A stretch of 37,477 nt of DNA from Ignavibacteria bacterium. Lineage in GTDB: Bacteria; Bacteroidota; Ignavibacteria; Ignavibacteriales; Melioribacteraceae. Location of the stretch: NCBI GenBank assembly GCA_016873835.1, contig VGVY01000011.1:1-37477 (forward strand). The letters run 5' to 3'. Under the pieces are notes generated by a model. That model had not been told where the DNA came from. It saw nothing but the letters and a program-made list of their open reading frames with translations, and made no database searches. Both the position numbers and the translations under genes were made by a program. Each line of letters opens with the position of its first letter. Positions within the stretch are counted from its first letter, which is position 1. Of the stretch, positions 36,703 to 37,477 are shown piece after piece.

Positions 36703-36776
36703 TACGCCCGGAAGGATTCGAACCCTCAACCCTGTGATCCGAAGTCACATGCTCTGTCCAGTTGAGCTACGGGCGC
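36703..36776 (-). tRNA. tRNA-Arg, anticodon TCG
   Basis: The minus strand folds into a full cloverleaf of 74 bases. It has a 7-bp acceptor stem, D arm GCTC/GAGC and anticodon stem TGTGA/TCACA with loop CTTCGGA. The T arm has loop TTCGAAT. The anticodon TCG (complement of 36740-36742) reads CGA and related Arg codons. The first acceptor pair is G1-U72. The 3' CCA is not encoded. It lies downstream of a second tRNA-Arg and has no promoter I can see of its own. Confidence 0.95.
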
Positions 36777-36887
36777 GTTAAATAAATAACTGAAAATTTC
36801 AAACTGTTACTCTAGAACGAAAAAAAATAGAATTAGAATTATATGTCGCAATTCTCAATTCTACGTTTTTAATTTGTTCTTCATTTG

Positions 36888-36961
36888 TACACCCGTAGGG
36901 ATTCGAACCCCAAACCTTCTGATCCGTAGTCAGATGCTCTATCCAATTGAGCTACGGGTGC
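36888..36961 (-). tRNA. tRNA-Arg, anticodon ACG
   Basis: A second complete cloverleaf of 74 bases, with acceptor GCACCCG/CGGGTGT, D arm GCTC/GAGC, anticodon stem TCTGA/TCAGA and loop CTACGGA. The T loop is TTCGAAT. The anticodon ACG is the complement of 36925-36927. A34 is the known target of TadA, whose gene is at 22245-22727, and inosine there allows reading of CGU, CGC and CGA. As in the neighbouring tRNA, pair 1-72 is G-U and CCA is not encoded. Confidence 0.96.
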
Positions 36962-36975
36962 AAAAATCAATTGTA

Positions 36976-37004
36976 AAGATACTGCATTCAGAACTTCATT
37001 TCAA
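36976..37004 (-). promoter_or_regulatory. Candidate promoter for the tRNA-Arg pair
   Basis: On the minus strand TTGAAA (complement of 36999-37004) is followed after 17 bases by TATCTT (complement of 36976-36981). A start about 7 bases later would give a leader of only a few bases before the ACG tRNA. The -10 region plus next bases, TATCTTTA, also nearly fits TAnnTTTG. Both tRNAs could be read from it. Confidence 0.45.
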
Positions 37005-37027
37005 TTTGGCAATTCTGGTAAAAATTA

Positions 37028-37477
37028 TTAAAGTAATTGAGTATTCGGATCAAGATTTACCGCTTCGATATCTTTAAAATATTTTACGGTTCCGACTTTT
37101 AATTCATGAGTTGAGTCTTCGTCACAAACGATCATTCCTTTCGGATGCAACTGTAAAGCACTTACAGTCCACATGTGATTGACACCTTCTTCAACAACTT
37201 GAGCAAGGGCACGAGCTTTGTTATGACCGCTAATTATTATCACAACTTCTTCAGCATCAAGAACAGTTTTTACGCCGACTGTTAAAGCTGTTTTTGGAAC
37301 TTTATTTATATCATTGTCAAAAAAGCGTGAGTTGGCAATAATAGTATCCTTTGTAAGTGTCTTAATTCTTGTTAAAGAACCTAAAGAGGATGCTGGTTCA
37401 TTGAATGCAATGTGGCCATCCGGTCCAATTCCGCCAATAAATAATCTAATTCCTCCAGATGATTTAATTTTCTTTTC
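37028..37477 (-). CDS. nagB: Glucosamine-6-phosphate deaminase, C-terminal part (partial at window end)
   Basis: The frame is open to the end of the window; 149 C-terminal residues are present. They match NagB closely. [14 protein letters not shown] is the active-site loop, then come [17 protein letters not shown] and [35 protein letters not shown] and [14 protein letters not shown] follow. NagB converts glucosamine-6-phosphate to fructose-6-phosphate and ammonia in amino-sugar breakdown. The C-terminal half resembles the hexameric enterobacterial-type enzyme. The start and promoter lie outside the window; the tRNA-Arg pair follows about 65 bases downstream. Confidence 0.95.
   Translation of the reverse strand, partial: EKKIKSSGGIRLFIGGIGPDGHIAFNEPASSLGSLTRIKTLTKDTIIANSRFFDNDINKVPKTALTVGVKTVLDAEEVVIIISGHNKARALAQVVEEGVNHMWTVSALQLHPKGMIVCDEDSTHELKVGTVKYFKDIEAVNLDPNTQLL

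Noticed and set aside
36874-37077. 67-codon plus-strand frame across the tRNA-Arg (ACG) gene
   Set aside because: It crosses a complete tRNA gene and the end of nagB on the other strand.
1-37477. CRISPR arrays, insertion sequences, phage genes or defence systems
   Set aside because: No regular direct repeats, transposase, integrase or known defence-gene motifs are visible; the gene content is chromosomal.

Overview
This is an AT-rich chromosomal window of dense, mostly plus-strand genes with short gaps and 1-4 bp overlaps. Gene content points to the Bacteroidota/Chlorobiota side of the tree, most likely an Ignavibacteria-like organism. The hints are a GWxTD-domain protein, a cytochrome oxidase cluster with a membrane-anchored cytochrome c, class 1B dihydroorotate dehydrogenase (PyrD plus PyrK), an adenylate kinase with a four-Cys lid, and one clean TTTG/TAnnTTTG-type promoter. 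This placement is inferred from protein character, not from a marker-gene comparison.

Layout. (1) 1-2592: end of a heme-copper oxidase operon: CoxB C-terminus, heme O synthase CtaB, and a polytopic membrane protein ending in a c-type heme domain. (2) 2662-10767: housekeeping run: PrmC, Dtd, an alkaline-phosphatase-superfamily metalloenzyme, ComEC, MurB, an exported M19 dipeptidase and a lipoprotein of unknown role. (3) 10885-16430: an unknown helical protein, ManC and an RpiB-like protein with an altered active site, then PyrK-PyrD and FolC. (4) 16589-21515: Rho, a GWxTD protein, PdxA, a methyltransferase and FtsE without FtsX. Adenylate kinase and TadA follow on the minus strand (21512-22727). 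(5) 22874-31017: a signalling region with a 1187-residue Ser/Thr kinase-ATPase-TPR protein, two tandem paralogous lipoproteins, a 66-residue protein, a TPR protein and a cytosolic GAF histidine kinase. (6) 31024-36660: a complete oligopeptide-type ABC transporter in divergent layout, two ATPases on minus and binding lipoprotein plus two permeases on plus. (7) 36703-37477: two tRNA-Arg genes and the C-terminal half of NagB, all on minus.

The region most worth attention is (5). Ser/Thr kinase, AAA ATPase, TPR, GAF and histidine kinase modules occur in the same order as in the single-chain Hstk-type dual kinases known from cyanobacteria. Here they are spread over three proteins, with surface lipoproteins and a small protein encoded between them. 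A promoter-like sequence and a very strong Shine-Dalgarno site start the 26885-31017 part, so five genes there may form one operon. Other notable points are a peptide ABC ATPase whose H-loop His is Gln, a DppC-type permease with extra membrane segments and a long periplasmic loop, and heavy use of TTG start codons.
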